Source: Oscillospiraceae bacterium
GTDB lineage: Bacteria > Bacillota > Clostridia > Oscillospirales > Acutalibacteraceae
Reading direction: 5' to 3'
Length of the DNA: 56,440 bases
Assembly: GCA_015065445.1 (NCBI GenBank)
Contig: SVQF01000004.1
Location: forward strand, 1 to 56,440
Part shown: positions 1 through 9,600 of the stretch, piece after piece
How positions within the stretch are numbered: position 1 is the first letter of the stretch
Layout of the letters: each line of letters begins with the position of its first letter
Translations under genes and position numbers: made by a program
The notes under the pieces: model-generated
What the model was told of the DNA's origin: nothing
Databases searched by the model: none
The model's input: the letters and a program-made list of their open reading frames with translations, nothing else

Positions 1-124
1 GGTGGCGAAGCATTGCTTCGCATTGTAACACGGATTTATTTGTTTTGTTGTTTTGTTATTGATACTAACAACCTCACGATTTCCTCGCATTCTGAATAAA
101 GTGATTCCATGCTTTCATTTTTAA
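1..124 (-). repeat. partial duplicate of the 3' end of the four-helix-bundle gene
   Basis: Bases 1-124 repeat bases 152-275 with two substitutions that I can see. On the minus strand the unit encodes the last residues and stop codon of the downstream four-helix-bundle gene. Each unit contains the hairpin GCGAAGC-ATT-GCTTCGC (5-21 and 156-172) after the stop codon. Past position 124 the copies diverge into an AT-rich palindromic filler. The first copy is a gene fragment with no start codon, so this is a tandem partial duplication or the remnant of a second copy of the cassette. Confidence 0.85.
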
Positions 125-186
125 ATGAGGAATTCGGAATGCATAATTATTGGTGGCGAAGCATTGCTTCGCATTGTAACACGGAT

Positions 187-534
187 TTATTTGTTTTGTT
201 GTTTTGTTATTGATACTAACAACCTCACAATTTCCTCGCATTCTGAATAAAGCGATTCCATGCTTTCATTTTTAATAGTACCACTCTCTTGTAATAGTTC
301 TATCCAATACAACGATTCCTCTGCTTCTTTTAATGCGATATTCATTTTTGAATAAAAATCAGGTATGCTTTGTGCCCGTTGAGCTTCTCTGACATTTGCA
401 CCAATGCTTGTACCGCTTCTCATTAATTGTTTTGACATAATGAATTCTTTTTTGTTTTGGCTCAAATAATTATATGTTTTTATAATTTGTAACGCAAAAT
501 GTTTTGTTTTATCAACTATAACATTATTTTCCAT
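187..534 (-). CDS. four-helix-bundle protein (23S rRNA intervening-sequence / S23 family)
   Basis: A 115-residue, all-helical protein. The diagnostic block MRSGTSIGANVREAQ is seen near residues 38-52, followed by an acidic helix and a C-terminal helix rich in Glu and Leu. The length matches the family (about 115-125 residues). Family members are encoded in intervening sequences of some 23S rRNA genes and as stand-alone genes; the DGR accessory protein Avd has a related fold. The biochemical role is not settled. It is monocistronic on the minus strand, flanked by AT-rich filler with GAATTC/GCATTATT blocks, and a fragment of its own 3' end is duplicated just downstream. No rRNA or DGR reverse transcriptase is adjacent, so I read it as a solo cassette gene. 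Confidence 0.85.
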   Translation of the reverse strand: MENNVIVDKTKHFALQIIKTYNYLSQNKKEFIMSKQLMRSGTSIGANVREAQRAQSIPDFYSKMNIALKEAEESLYWIELLQESGTIKNESMESLYSECEEIVRLLVSITKQQNK

Positions 535-578
535 ATACTATTCCTCATTAATTTATTGTTCAAACGAAGTGAGTAACC

Positions 579-613
579 GATAATTCCGAACTTCGCATTT
601 CGAATTCCGCATT
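579..613. repeat. palindromic filler flanking the four-helix-bundle gene
   Basis: The short blocks AATTCCG, CTTCGCATTTCG and GAATTCCGCATTATT resemble the GAATTCGGAATGCAT filler at 130-151 on the other side of the gene. Similar short blocks on both sides suggest the gene lies in a repeated intergenic cassette. Evidence is by eye only. Confidence 0.35.
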
Positions 614-614
614 A

Positions 615-1832
615 TTAATTGAATTTCAGAATAAGTGTAAATCTTTCGCTTACTTCGGTACAAACTGACGCGTTCTGCTTTTTAGCAAGGTGTGCAAGGT
701 TTGCAAGTCCACCCTCAAAACGCACCTCGCCTGTCGGCAACATTCCGTCGTTTGTAAAACGGCAGATAAGTGCTTTCTCTGTATTTTCAAAGGATATTTC
801 CATCGTTTTTGCGTGTGCGTGTTTGGCGGCGTTGATAATTGCCTCCTGTGCCGCAAATAAGAACAATTCCTTTTTCTTTCCGTCAAGCTCTTTCGGTAAA
901 GCACTGTGCCAAATCAGGGTTATATTCAGTGCATTTGCAAGCGACTCGACGTAATCCGTCCGCCTTGCGTCTGCCTCCATACACAGCAGCAAGGCGTTCT
1001 TCTCCCAAAGAGAAAAAATGTTATCCAGTGCCTTCGCATCCCCGGTATCAGCAGCAACGGTTGAAAGCATAAGACGGTTCATTTCGTCATGAATATTTAT
1101 TTTTGCCTGCAAAATTTCCCGCCGCTTAACTGACTCGTCAATACTCAGATAGTATTCTTTCAATTCCTGATTTAATCTGGAAAGTTCCGCTCTGTCCTTT
1201 TTAAGTACTGCGGTTTTTGCATATTCATCTGTAATATCCGAAGCAATCATTTCATATAACTGCTCACCGCCGACGGTTATTTCTTTGCAAGCAAAGCGCC
1301 ATACACTATCGCCTACCGTAATAATTCTGTCCTCTAACGCATCACGGAACTGATTACCGTTAAGAAGAGAAGCGCCCGTGATTTCAGCACATAAGCGGTT
1401 CATACAGATGTTAGAAAACAGTACACGTCCGTTTTTACGCCAGCAGCAGATGCCGCACGGCATTTTATCAAGATAGACCTTGATTGTACCGGGGGTAATA
1501 TATGTTCTGTCGTATCTGATATTGAATATGAGCAGCAGGAGTGCCAAAACGGTAAGAATAACGAGTGCGGCATACCAGTAAAGCACGGGAAGATTGCAGA
1601 GAGTTGATGTAATGTCGGCAACTTTTTGCCCTTCTCCGAATAAAGAATAATCAAATATTACCTGCCACATAAAGTATACGGGTGCAAAAAGAAGCAGGGA
1701 AAAAGCCGTGTAGGCGTAACGCTTCCTTGCCGTGCCGAGCACGCCGTTTCCAATATTGATAACGCAGAGAAACAACGTCCACAATGCGAAAAGTGAGCGA
1801 ATAAACGCCGAAAGCATATCAAAAGTAATCAT
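615..1832 (-). CDS. membrane sensor histidine kinase with PAS-like region
   Basis: 405 residues. Three or four membrane segments lie within residues 9-105. A PAS-like stretch follows (about 115-200), then a coiled linker (205-245), then IHDEMNR with candidate phosphoacceptor His248. The C-terminal ATPase region shows an N-box-like stretch (AAQEAIINAAKHA, Asn334) and a G-box (EGGLANL, 373-379). The HDE-type H-box and short ATPase domain recall the HPK7/NarX-DegS group of kinases, which phosphorylate a response regulator. The start overlaps the upstream gene by ATGA, so the two are translationally coupled. No response regulator is present beside it. Confidence 0.8.
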   Translation of the reverse strand: MITFDMLSAFIRSLFALWTLFLCVINIGNGVLGTARKRYAYTAFSLLLFAPVYFMWQVIFDYSLFGEGQKVADITSTLCNLPVLYWYAALVILTVLALLLLIFNIRYDRTYITPGTIKVYLDKMPCGICCWRKNGRVLFSNICMNRLCAEITGASLLNGNQFRDALEDRIITVGDSVWRFACKEITVGGEQLYEMIASDITDEYAKTAVLKKDRAELSRLNQELKEYYLSIDESVKRREILQAKINIHDEMNRLMLSTVAADTGDAKALDNIFSLWEKNALLLCMEADARRTDYVESLANALNITLIWHSALPKELDGKKKELFLFAAQEAIINAAKHAHAKTMEISFENTEKALICRFTNDGMLPTGEVRFEGGLANLAHLAKKQNASVCTEVSERFTLILKFN

Positions 1833-3499
1833 CGTGCTTCGCCCCCTTTCGGCAAGGTGAAACTGATATAGGCTACATTATCCTCCTGCATTTCTTCTGC
1901 CTTGATATCAACTGATAAAAGTTGCTCTATCACCTCGTGCGGCAGAGTTTCTGCAGGATTTTCCAAAGTCAGTTTGAATACAACTGCTTCCTGCTGTTCG
2001 GAAAGATTAACAAAGGCTCCTTTTAGGTTTGAAAAATTCGTCTCAATCATTATTTCAAACGCCTCAAACACAGCAAGTACGGCGTCAGCGTTCACAACAC
2101 ACTGCGCATTTTCTACGAACTCACAAGGCACGCCGCAATAATTCAGATAACGCAGCACTTCCGAAACGGACAGCGCCAACTCGCCTGCTTCAACAACGCC
2201 GATTTCCTGCGACATAAGCATCAGATTTGCATAACGTTTAATATAAGCACCGAGGAAGGTGATTTTTCTGCGGCACATATCTTTAATCTCTGCATCGTTT
2301 GAGGCATAGGCGATTTTTGCAAGTTCCGATATTAATTGCGACTGCTTTTGCGTTCGTTTTGCAATTGTGTCGTATACAAGAGTGCGCTGTTCGGTTTTTG
2401 TCTGCTTTTCCTTTAACTCGTTACGAAGGCGGATTAACTCTGCCTCCTGTGACAGTTCCTCCTTTGCCTGAGCCAGCTCTTCATTTAGGCGGTCAAGCTC
2501 TGTCAAATCGTCCTGCCAAAACCCGAAACCGCCGGGGATTTCCATTTTGTGCAAAACTGTGTGCTCGCCGATTCGTGAGCCGCTTTTTACAGAGAACTGC
2601 TCTTTTGTTAAAGGAATAGCGGTGGAGGAAGAATATACCGGTTTTCCTTCTTTGTCGGTGATTTGTGCCGAAACGGAGAATTTCTGAAACAGTTTTCCGT
2701 AATCGGTATTAGTCGGAATTAAGCCGAGTTGTATGCAGCATTCAAGAACAATCGCCACGGTGAAGATAAGTGTCTCGGGAAATTCAATAATGTGAGCACC
2801 GTTGAGCATAGGCATCCGTTCTGTCAGCAAAAGCACGTTCATCAAAAGTCCGATTGCAAACGGAATCGTAATAATCCAAGCATTCTTTTTTGAACTGCTG
2901 ATGCGGCATTTGAATACTAAAATCCCGACAGCCGCAAAATACAGCGCATACTGCCATAAGGTTACGGCATAGAACAACCATCCGTGAGAATAAGTATTAT
3001 CCCAGTCCGAAAAATTCGGCTGAAAACGAAATACCTGCTGATGCAAGTCATTAGTAAGAACTGCAATAATAAATATAACAGTTATAATAATAGGTAAAAA
3101 CCAACCCTTTCGGATTTTCAATTTCTCTTTTGGCGAAACCAAAAGCGATATATAAAACATTAACAATGGTAAGAGAAGCATAGGCACATAGTAAAAATAC
3201 CATGTATGACGTGCGAGAATTCCGACTTCCGCAAGGGCACTGTATTTAATACCGCGCAGTAATATCAAAAGCAGCGACATCCACGACAGTGCTTTCATCA
3301 TCACCGAAAGTCCGCCTGCTTTTAACACACGGTGAGAATAGTACAAAACAAGGCAAACGCAAAGCGTAAGAAGATAAATAAAAGAAACATTACGGGTAGG
3401 AAAACTATCGGGAATAATACTTGCATTGGGGATAATATTAATCGCCATCAGAAAATAGTAAAACACCATATGCCTGAATGTTGTTTTTACTTCATTCAT
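1829..3499 (-). CDS. multipass membrane sensor, degenerate kinase-like C-terminus
   Basis: 556 residues from the ATG at 3499, chosen because AGGAGG stands just upstream; a longer in-frame start at 3547 lacks this. About eight hydrophobic segments fill the first half, a layout like the 7TM-type N-terminal sensor regions of histidine kinases. A short PAS-like region and a long coiled coil (ELAQAKEELSQEAELIRL) follow. The C-terminal 170 residues have helices resembling a dimerisation domain but no recognisable N- or G-box, so catalysis is unlikely. It is the first gene of a two-gene operon and overlaps the kinase gene by 4 bp. I infer that it supplies sensing to the kinase as a heteromeric partner. 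Confidence 0.65.
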   Translation of the reverse strand: MNEVKTTFRHMVFYYFLMAINIIPNASIIPDSFPTRNVSFIYLLTLCVCLVLYYSHRVLKAGGLSVMMKALSWMSLLLILLRGIKYSALAEVGILARHTWYFYYVPMLLLPLLMFYISLLVSPKEKLKIRKGWFLPIIITVIFIIAVLTNDLHQQVFRFQPNFSDWDNTYSHGWLFYAVTLWQYALYFAAVGILVFKCRISSSKKNAWIITIPFAIGLLMNVLLLTERMPMLNGAHIIEFPETLIFTVAIVLECCIQLGLIPTNTDYGKLFQKFSVSAQITDKEGKPVYSSSTAIPLTKEQFSVKSGSRIGEHTVLHKMEIPGGFGFWQDDLTELDRLNEELAQAKEELSQEAELIRLRNELKEKQTKTEQRTLVYDTIAKRTQKQSQLISELAKIAYASNDAEIKDMCRRKITFLGAYIKRYANLMLMSQEIGVVEAGELALSVSEVLRYLNYCGVPCEFVENAQCVVNADAVLAVFEAFEIMIETNFSNLKGAFVNLSEQQEAVVFKLTLENPAETLPHEVIEQLLSVDIKAEEMQEDNVAYISFTLPKGGEAR

Positions 3500-3535
3500 C
3501 CGATAACCTCCTTTGCTCCATTTGTATTCTATAAA

Positions 3536-3564
3536 ATCATACCACATTTATTCTCTCTTTTCAA
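3536..3564 (-). promoter_or_regulatory. promoter of the two-gene sensor operon
   Basis: On the minus strand TTGAAA (3559-3564), a 17-bp spacer and TATGAT (3536-3541) form a sigma-70 type promoter about 37 bp before the start at 3499. Confidence 0.65.
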
Positions 3565-3627
3565 TGTGTGCAGAACCTCCAACTGCTGTTTTATTGTAGC
3601 GTTACAATAGATGTACATAAAAAGTAA

Positions 3628-3656
3628 ATGACATTGATTTGAAGATGTGCTATAAT
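3628..3656 (+). promoter_or_regulatory. promoter of the clostripain leader
   Basis: ATGACA (3628-3633), a 17-bp spacer and TATAAT (3651-3656). Transcription would start near 3663, giving a leader of about 178 nt. Confidence 0.6.
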
Positions 3657-3672
3657 ATTTTTATATCCTTTT

Positions 3673-3801
3673 GGGCGTTTGGTGTGAAAAATCGCACTAA
3701 ACAATTATATTGCCCGCTCAGTCAGTCGCTATGCGACAACGAGCGATGGCTGTAATCACCGTTAACGCCTGTTTGGTCGACACAGGATTTGGGTGATTTT
3801 T
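3673..3801 (+). ncRNA. candidate structured 5' leader RNA
   Basis: Three consecutive helices can be drawn: GGGC/GCCC enclosing TTTGGTG/CACTAAA; GCTC/GAGC enclosing GTCGC-TAT-GCGAC; and AATCACC (3754-3760)/GGGTGATT (3791-3798) enclosing CCTGT/ACAGG. The last helix ends in a short U-run. The same AATCACC could instead pair with GGTGATT at 3831-3837, which contains the ribosome-binding site, so a switch between two folds is possible. I do not recognise a known riboswitch class. Confidence 0.5.
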
Positions 3802-3840
3802 AATGAATTATTTGTTGCCTGAAAGGCTATGGTGATTAAT

Positions 3841-5721
3841 ATGAAAAAGCTGATTTCAATTATATTAGCCTGCGTTTTGCTTGTTTCCGTATTCAGCGGG
3901 TGCGGCATAATCGGCGGTGCCAAAAAAACAGTATTTATCTATATGTGCGGCTCAAATCTGGAAACAAAGCAGGGGCTCGCCGGAAAAAACATAGATGAAA
4001 TTCTGTCTGCAAATATCGGAAATAATATGGATATCGTTATTGAAACAGGCGGCACGCAGACCTGGCGGTCTCATGATATTGATAACAGCGCCATTCAGCG
4101 TTATGCGGTCAGGGACGGAAAACTTGAGCTTATTGAAACAATTGAAAACGCCGATATGGGCGAGGCTCAAACGCTGACCGATTTTCTCACCTGGGGGCAG
4201 GAGCATTACTCAACGAGGGACAGTATGCTCGTTCTCTGGGACCACGGAGCAGGAGCAACCAAGGGTGTTTGCTATGACGAAAACTACTCCTATGATTCCC
4301 TGACGTTAAAGGAATTAAAGGAAGCACTTGAAAATGCAAACCTAAAAAACAAGTTTCAGATTATCGGTTTTGACGCCTGCCTTATGGCGTCTATTGAAAC
4401 GGCATATTATGTTTACGATTTTGCAAAATATATGATTGCGTCCGAAGAAATTGAGCCTGCGGGAGGCTGGGACTACAAAACGTTGTGCGAATCCTATTCT
4501 GAAAGCAGAGATTATGTTTCAGTCGGCAAGGCGATTTGTGACGCATATATGAAAAAATGCAAGGACAAGGGAAAGCTTTTTGCAACGCTTTCGCTGTTTG
4601 ATTTATCTAAGACGCCGCTTCTTATGAATCAGTGCTCCGCTGCGATTGAATATATTGAAAAATATACGGGCAAAGCCGATTATTTTTCCGAAGTCAGAAA
4701 TGCAATGAACACCTGTGAAAAATTCGGAGGCGATAATTCGTTCCAGGGTGCTTCCAATATGCTCGACTTTGTGGATTTTGTGAACAGCGTAACGGGCGAG
4801 GAATACAAAGACCTTATTGACACAAGTGATTTTGTTTTGTACTCCGTCAACAGCGGTCAGAGAACAAACGGCGGCGTTTCCTTCTATTATCCGATGGTTT
4901 ATAACGAGAAAGAGGTTAACGATTACTTAGAGCTTAAAGTGAACGATAATTTCAACAGCTTTTTAACAAAGCATTACTCCAATGTTCCCACAGAAGCGAT
5001 AACTTTTTCTGACAAGGGAAGTATTGCTTCAGACGGTGCTTTTACGGTTAAGCTGAATCCCGATTGTGCCGATTATTTCAGCCAGATTGATTTTCTGCTT
5101 ATGACCAAAGATGAAAGCGGCACGCAGCACGTTTTATATACGGATAACGATATTACAAAAGATTGGGAAAATATGCTCTTCAAGAGCAATTTCAGAGGCA
5201 TCAGCCTTGCCCTTGACGGACACAGGCTTTTCTACACCAGCGTTGCAAATAATCCGAATTATGCTTCGTTTATCGCACCCGTTAAGGTGAACGGGGAAAA
5301 GACAAATTTGCGATTCGTTTTTGTTTGGGATGACAGCGAGTTCAACGGCGGCTACTATCAGCTGGCAGGTTTATGGAACGGTTATGACGAAAACGGTCTA
5401 CCCGATAATGATATAACCCCGCTTAAAAAAGGAGACAAAGTTCAGGTCGTTACAGACACCGTTATTGAAAACGGCACGCCGAAGGAAAACTACAGTAAGG
5501 AGTTCACAATCGGAAACGACGGCGGCATTATTTCAGAGATTCCGCTTGACGGCAAGGAATATCAGTATGTATTTGTTGCAACGGATATTCTGGGTAACAC
5601 CTACACATCGGATATGGCAACCTTTGAAATGACGGTAAGCTACGACGAGCTGCTCAATAATCCTTTGCCCGATGAAACCTTTGCCGCAAAGGTTACGAAT
5701 ATAGAGCCGTACATACAGTAA
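3841..5721 (+). CDS. clostripain-family (C11) cysteine protease, lipoprotein
   Basis: 626 residues. Start ATG 3841 gives a normal lipoprotein signal with lipobox VFSGC (Cys21) and a GGTGA site 5 nt upstream; the ATG at 3829 has poor spacing. The peptidase C11 core covers about residues 28-390: His135 in LWDHGAGA and Cys180 in GFDACLMAS are the expected catalytic dyad. C11 enzymes cleave after basic residues. The C-terminal third looks like a beta-rich accessory domain. It is tethered outside the membrane and probably processes extracellular or surface proteins. It is followed after 23 nt by a small membrane protein and preceded by a structured leader. Confidence 0.9.
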   Translation: MKKLISIILACVLLVSVFSGCGIIGGAKKTVFIYMCGSNLETKQGLAGKNIDEILSANIGNNMDIVIETGGTQTWRSHDIDNSAIQRYAVRDGKLELIETIENADMGEAQTLTDFLTWGQEHYSTRDSMLVLWDHGAGATKGVCYDENYSYDSLTLKELKEALENANLKNKFQIIGFDACLMASIETAYYVYDFAKYMIASEEIEPAGGWDYKTLCESYSESRDYVSVGKAICDAYMKKCKDKGKLFATLSLFDLSKTPLLMNQCSAAIEYIEKYTGKADYFSEVRNAMNTCEKFGGDNSFQGASNMLDFVDFVNSVTGEEYKDLIDTSDFVLYSVNSGQRTNGGVSFYYPMVYNEKEVNDYLELKVNDNFNSFLTKHYSNVPTEAITFSDKGSIASDGAFTVKLNPDCADYFSQIDFLLMTKDESGTQHVLYTDNDITKDWENMLFKSNFRGISLALDGHRLFYTSVANNPNYASFIAPVKVNGEKTNLRFVFVWDDSEFNGGYYQLAGLWNGYDENGLPDNDITPLKKGDKVQVVTDTVIENGTPKENYSKEFTIGNDGGIISEIPLDGKEYQYVFVATDILGNTYTSDMATFEMTVSYDELLNNPLPDETFAAKVTNIEPYIQ

Positions 5722-5744
5722 TTTATTTACAGGAGACAGATACT

Positions 5745-6299
5745 ATGAAAAAAAGTAAAAGCACACTGCAGCGATTTATCGTTGTACTTTTGTCGCTTGC
5801 AGGAATCGCAGTCTGCGTTACTTCAATCTTTTGGAGAATAGATAATTATATATCATTTCGTTCGTTTATTGTTGTCGGTATCTATTATTGTCTGGTGTTT
5901 TATTATGGCATATACGGATACAAAATTCCGCACGGAAACCTTGTAAGGTACCTGATGCTGATTCTGGCGGCATATAATGTTTTTAACGTTGCCGTTTCCA
6001 TCTACCGATGGTATAAACTGCCCTGGGTTGTGCTTGTGGCAGGCAACCTCGCTGCAATGTTTATTGCCTATATGGCAGGAAGGCTTAACAAGTTTAAAAA
6101 AAATATTATCGTCGCCGTTTTTGTTACGGCGTTACTGCTTGTGGAGTGCTTTTGGTATGTTAAAATCCCGGGCGTTGAAATCAGCCTGCTTTACTACCTT
6201 GACCGCTCGTTGCCTGTCTTTATGTGGCTTACGATTATGAGCATTTACTTTTTCCGCTATAAAGAGCATACTGAAGCAGGTCTGACTGAAAAGCCTTAA
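5745..6299 (+). CDS. small multipass membrane protein of unknown function
   Basis: 184 residues with about six hydrophobic segments (roughly 10-30, 36-54, 64-82, 88-107, 115-134, 145-168) and basic termini. AGGAGA lies 9 nt before the start. It is cotranscribed with the clostripain gene. No conserved motif is recognised. A role in the envelope linked to the protease is only inferred from position. Confidence 0.75.
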   Translation: MKKSKSTLQRFIVVLLSLAGIAVCVTSIFWRIDNYISFRSFIVVGIYYCLVFYYGIYGYKIPHGNLVRYLMLILAAYNVFNVAVSIYRWYKLPWVVLVAGNLAAMFIAYMAGRLNKFKKNIIVAVFVTALLLVECFWYVKIPGVEISLLYYLDRSLPVFMWLTIMSIYFFRYKEHTEAGLTEKP

Positions 6300-6322
6300 T
6301 CCCTGTTAAAAAGTAAAGTTAA

Positions 6323-6346
6323 AGCCCACCGTTTTCACGGTGGGCT
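6323..6346. terminator. bidirectional terminator hairpin, copy A
   Basis: AGCCCACCG-TTTTCA-CGGTGGGCT, a 9-bp stem. On the minus strand it is followed by TTTAACTTTACTTTTT, the likely original 3' end of the lipoprotein gene at 6648. An identical 24-bp hairpin recurs at 6612-6635. Confidence 0.85.
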
Positions 6347-6611
6347 CAGACTGTCGACAAAGGGCAGAACCACGCCTGAAATTACAATATTAGCCTGTAG
6401 GGGCGGATAACATCCGCCCGCAAAGCAAATAACATCCTGAGTATTTGAAAAGCCTTGCAAACATCGAGTTTGCAAGGCTTTTAGCGTTTTTCGTTTTTTG
6501 CGAACAAGCGGTACCATCGTACAGCAAAGTTCGCAAGAAAACGAAATTCTGCATCTTTCTCAAAAGTCTGACAGCGTGTAGACCTTGTTAATTTGGTTTG
6601 TCTACACGCTG
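6347..6611. mobile_element. 265-bp repeat element (copy 1) between duplicated terminators
   Basis: Nearly identical to 48441-48706 in the opposite orientation. Its ends match as imperfect inverted repeats, CAGACTGTCGACAAA on the left and CAGCGTGTAGACAAA on the right strand. Inside lie GGGCGGAT/ATCCGCCC, the strong hairpin AAAAGCCTTGCAAAC/GTTTGCAAGGCTTTT, and at the right end the 12-bp stem CAGCGTGTAGAC/GTCTACACGCTG. It is flanked on both sides by the same 24-bp terminator hairpin. It encodes no transposase, so I read it as a MITE-like, non-autonomous element that inserted at a terminator. Confidence 0.75.
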
Positions 6612-6635
6612 AGCCCACCGTTTTCACGGTGGGCT
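6612..6635. terminator. terminator hairpin, copy B
   Basis: Exact 24-bp repeat of the hairpin at 6323-6346, now directly behind the stop codon of the lipoprotein gene (minus strand). It lacks the T-rich tail of copy A, consistent with duplication on insertion of the element between them. Confidence 0.75.
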
Positions 6636-6647
6636 AAAGTGTTTGTA

Positions 6648-9600
6648 TCAGTTAACAAGCTCAATATAGGTTACGTCCATATTTTTTGTTTTTGGCGTTT
6701 TGCCGTCATATTTGTAAGTATAGGATATGCCTAACTGAGCGTTGTTTTTGCTTGTTGCATTTGTTTTGATAATATCGCCGCTGTATCTGTAATACTTCCA
6801 TGTTTCATACTGATTACGGTAGCCGCTCTTATTTTCTTTGGAATAGGTGAGCAAAAGAGCATTGTTAATGTCCAAGCCTGCAGACTTGAATTCTTCTTTA
6901 AGTGAGCCTGTATGAATTCTTCTTACAAAGTCGTTGTACTCATTCTCCGTCCAGTTTCTGTAACCGGAGCCGTTTTTGATTGCTCCGCCGAAGCCGTCAT
7001 AGTTCGAGATAGACTTTGTATCCCTTAAAGTTATTCTTTTACCTAAAACATAGCTGTAAGGGAGGCAGTTTGATAAATCTTCATCATACGATGCTGTGCG
7101 GCAATGCATATGCAAAACAACTTCGCTCGTGGTACCAATATTTAAGTTGTATAAGTTTACACAATCTTCAGCATTATCATCAAAATAAATATCTGTAATC
7201 GCTTCGTTTGTTTTGCCTTCTTTCGAGAAGTGAATAAAGTTTCTGACTAATGGCGGTGGCGGTGTAGTGCTTCCGCAGTTAAGATTACCGTAATCATTTA
7301 TAAATGCTTCATCACCTACGCAATTACACATCATACATATTATGCCTTTATAGTTGCTTCTTCTAATCGGATTGAAAAAAAGATTCGGTGAATAAGGCTG
7401 AGTGGTAGTGGTAAGCGTTTTTATGGCTTCGCTTGGTTTGTGCGTCGTTTTGTAACCGAGTAATACGATAAAGCCGCCTGCACCTTCGTTCAGATTTGTG
7501 GGGATTGGAGTAAAGCCTTTATCCGTAAGGAGTTTTTTAACTTCTTCTATATCGTCAGTGTCCTTGCCTGCAACAAGTAAATCACTAATATATGTTTCCG
7601 TGTCTTCGCCGTTTAAAGCAGCTTCAATCTTTTTTGCCGAATAGCCCACGTCTGAAAGCTCGTCAATCATATTGACTGCTTCTCTGTAGTCAGTTGTCAT
7701 ATTGGCAAAGTTTTTATTGTCGGGGTTCTTGTTCGCATTATATCTTACTGCAAAAACTGCAAGTGCCTTTGTCAACTGAGCTTTTGCGTATTCCCTTTGT
7801 GCCAAGCGGAACTCATAGCACTGCGAATCAAAGTTATATGTTAATGCACAGCTTTCATCATATAGCCTTAGCGGATTGTCGTTAGATGTTCTTTTAAGCA
7901 TCGAAGTAACTCTTTCATACCGAAGCTTTAATTCCGCAAAGTCGGCAGCAAAATCGCCATATTTGTCATCAGAAACATCGTCTTCCCGTGCAGAGATAAA
8001 TTTCATTATTCTCTCGTTATAAACGGCAAGCTCCTCGTCAGTTAAATCTTCGACCGTAATATCTTTATATTCAGGATATTCCTCTTGGATATCTTCGGCA
8101 GCTTGAGAATAAACGGTGAGCACGTCTCTGAGCTTCTTGTCAAACGTGTCAAATTCACTTTGATAGTTCTGAAGCATAATTCTGTAGTCATTGTTCTTCA
8201 GTTCTGCCAAATCGTTGCGAATGCTGATAAGGTCACTGTGGATTCCGTCAAGCTTTGTGTTAATTGCAGCAAATTCTTCCATAATCTGCTGATGCTCAGA
8301 TTTGATAACTCCCGTTACTTCCAAAACACATTTACCGATGTTATATACCTTGCCTGCAACGCCGCCCCAATAGAAGATTTTACCGATAAAAGTGTTTTTA
8401 CCTCTGGTATACTTCTGGATTTCAAGAAGCGTATCTGTGTTCAAAGTAACCTCTCTGCCAAGAGTTTCGCCGTTATAATCACGGTTGTTTGAAACTTCTT
8501 TTGAATTTTTGTCGCCCCAACTGTTAACGAGTGCTCCTGCAGCAAGGGTTACCGTACCGCTGAGGTCCATTGTTTCAGTCGACTGTCCGCTTGCGGGGAC
8601 AGAGAGAACAAGTGTGGCAACCGTATCGCTGTCAACCTTAACGGATTCGGTCTTTGCGTCCTTGAAGTCGTCTGCGTAGCTGACAGCGTTCGCATCAAGT
8701 TTTTCGTCAAAGGTTCCGCAATTTGCATAGAGTTTAAGCGTGATTTTGAAATTGTCGCCGTCTTTTTCAACATAGTCAAATACGGGGTAGAAACTTGCCT
8801 GAGACACCGAAACAGTAGTTTCATGCTTGCCGAGAGTCATTTTTTCACCGCCGATAACGTCGGCAAAATCGTTTACACTCTTAACTCCGTCTGCCGAAAC
8901 GGTAAGTTTAACAGTGTTTTCATCCGTCTTTTCGGCAGATTCAACCGTTGCACTGTTGATTTTTATATTGTCCTTTGTAAGCGAATCAATATCAGCCACA
9001 CCGTAAATCTTAAGTTCTGCATTGATTACGCCATTTTCATATTTAAGCGTTTCGCTGTCAATGTACGCACTTGCAAGCTGAATATTAATTTTTGAAGTAA
9101 CGTCGGCATATCCGTCTTTAATACCGCTCGGCTTAACGTTGACAGAGCCCCACTGGTACGCACCTGCTTCATTTCTGACAGGCGAACCTTTTAATTGAAC
9201 GGTGAGGTTTTTATCGGATGAGGATACGCTCTCAATCTTCATATCCGAAAAAGCATTGTCAAGATAAATATCTTTTTCGCTTATACCTTCCTCAAAGGCA
9301 CTGCCGTCAATTGCTAAAGCTACCTTTGTTTCCTTTGCGTTTGAAACAACACTGTCTATATCCGGAGTAAGCTTGATTTCAGGGAACTCTACCGCTACGT
9401 CAGCTGTGTTGTTTTCGCCCTCAATGTTCTTGAACAGAACCGTATAGCCTCCGGTTGCGTATTCGGCTGCTTTCTCGTCTGTAAAGGTTATTTCGCAGCC
9501 TTTATCGCCGCTTGCTTTAACACTTTCTACCTTGGCGGAAAAAGAATATAATTTATCAAGGTCAGCGGTTTGCTCCTCTTTTGAAGACTCTGTCTTTGCA

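Noticed and set aside
6335-6517. A 60-codon frame (MVPLVRKKRK...) inside the repeat element, also present in copy 2 at 48535-48729
   Set aside because: The two copies differ mostly by changes that alter amino acids, with no codon-position bias, and there is no ribosome-binding site. The similarity reflects the DNA repeat, not a protein.
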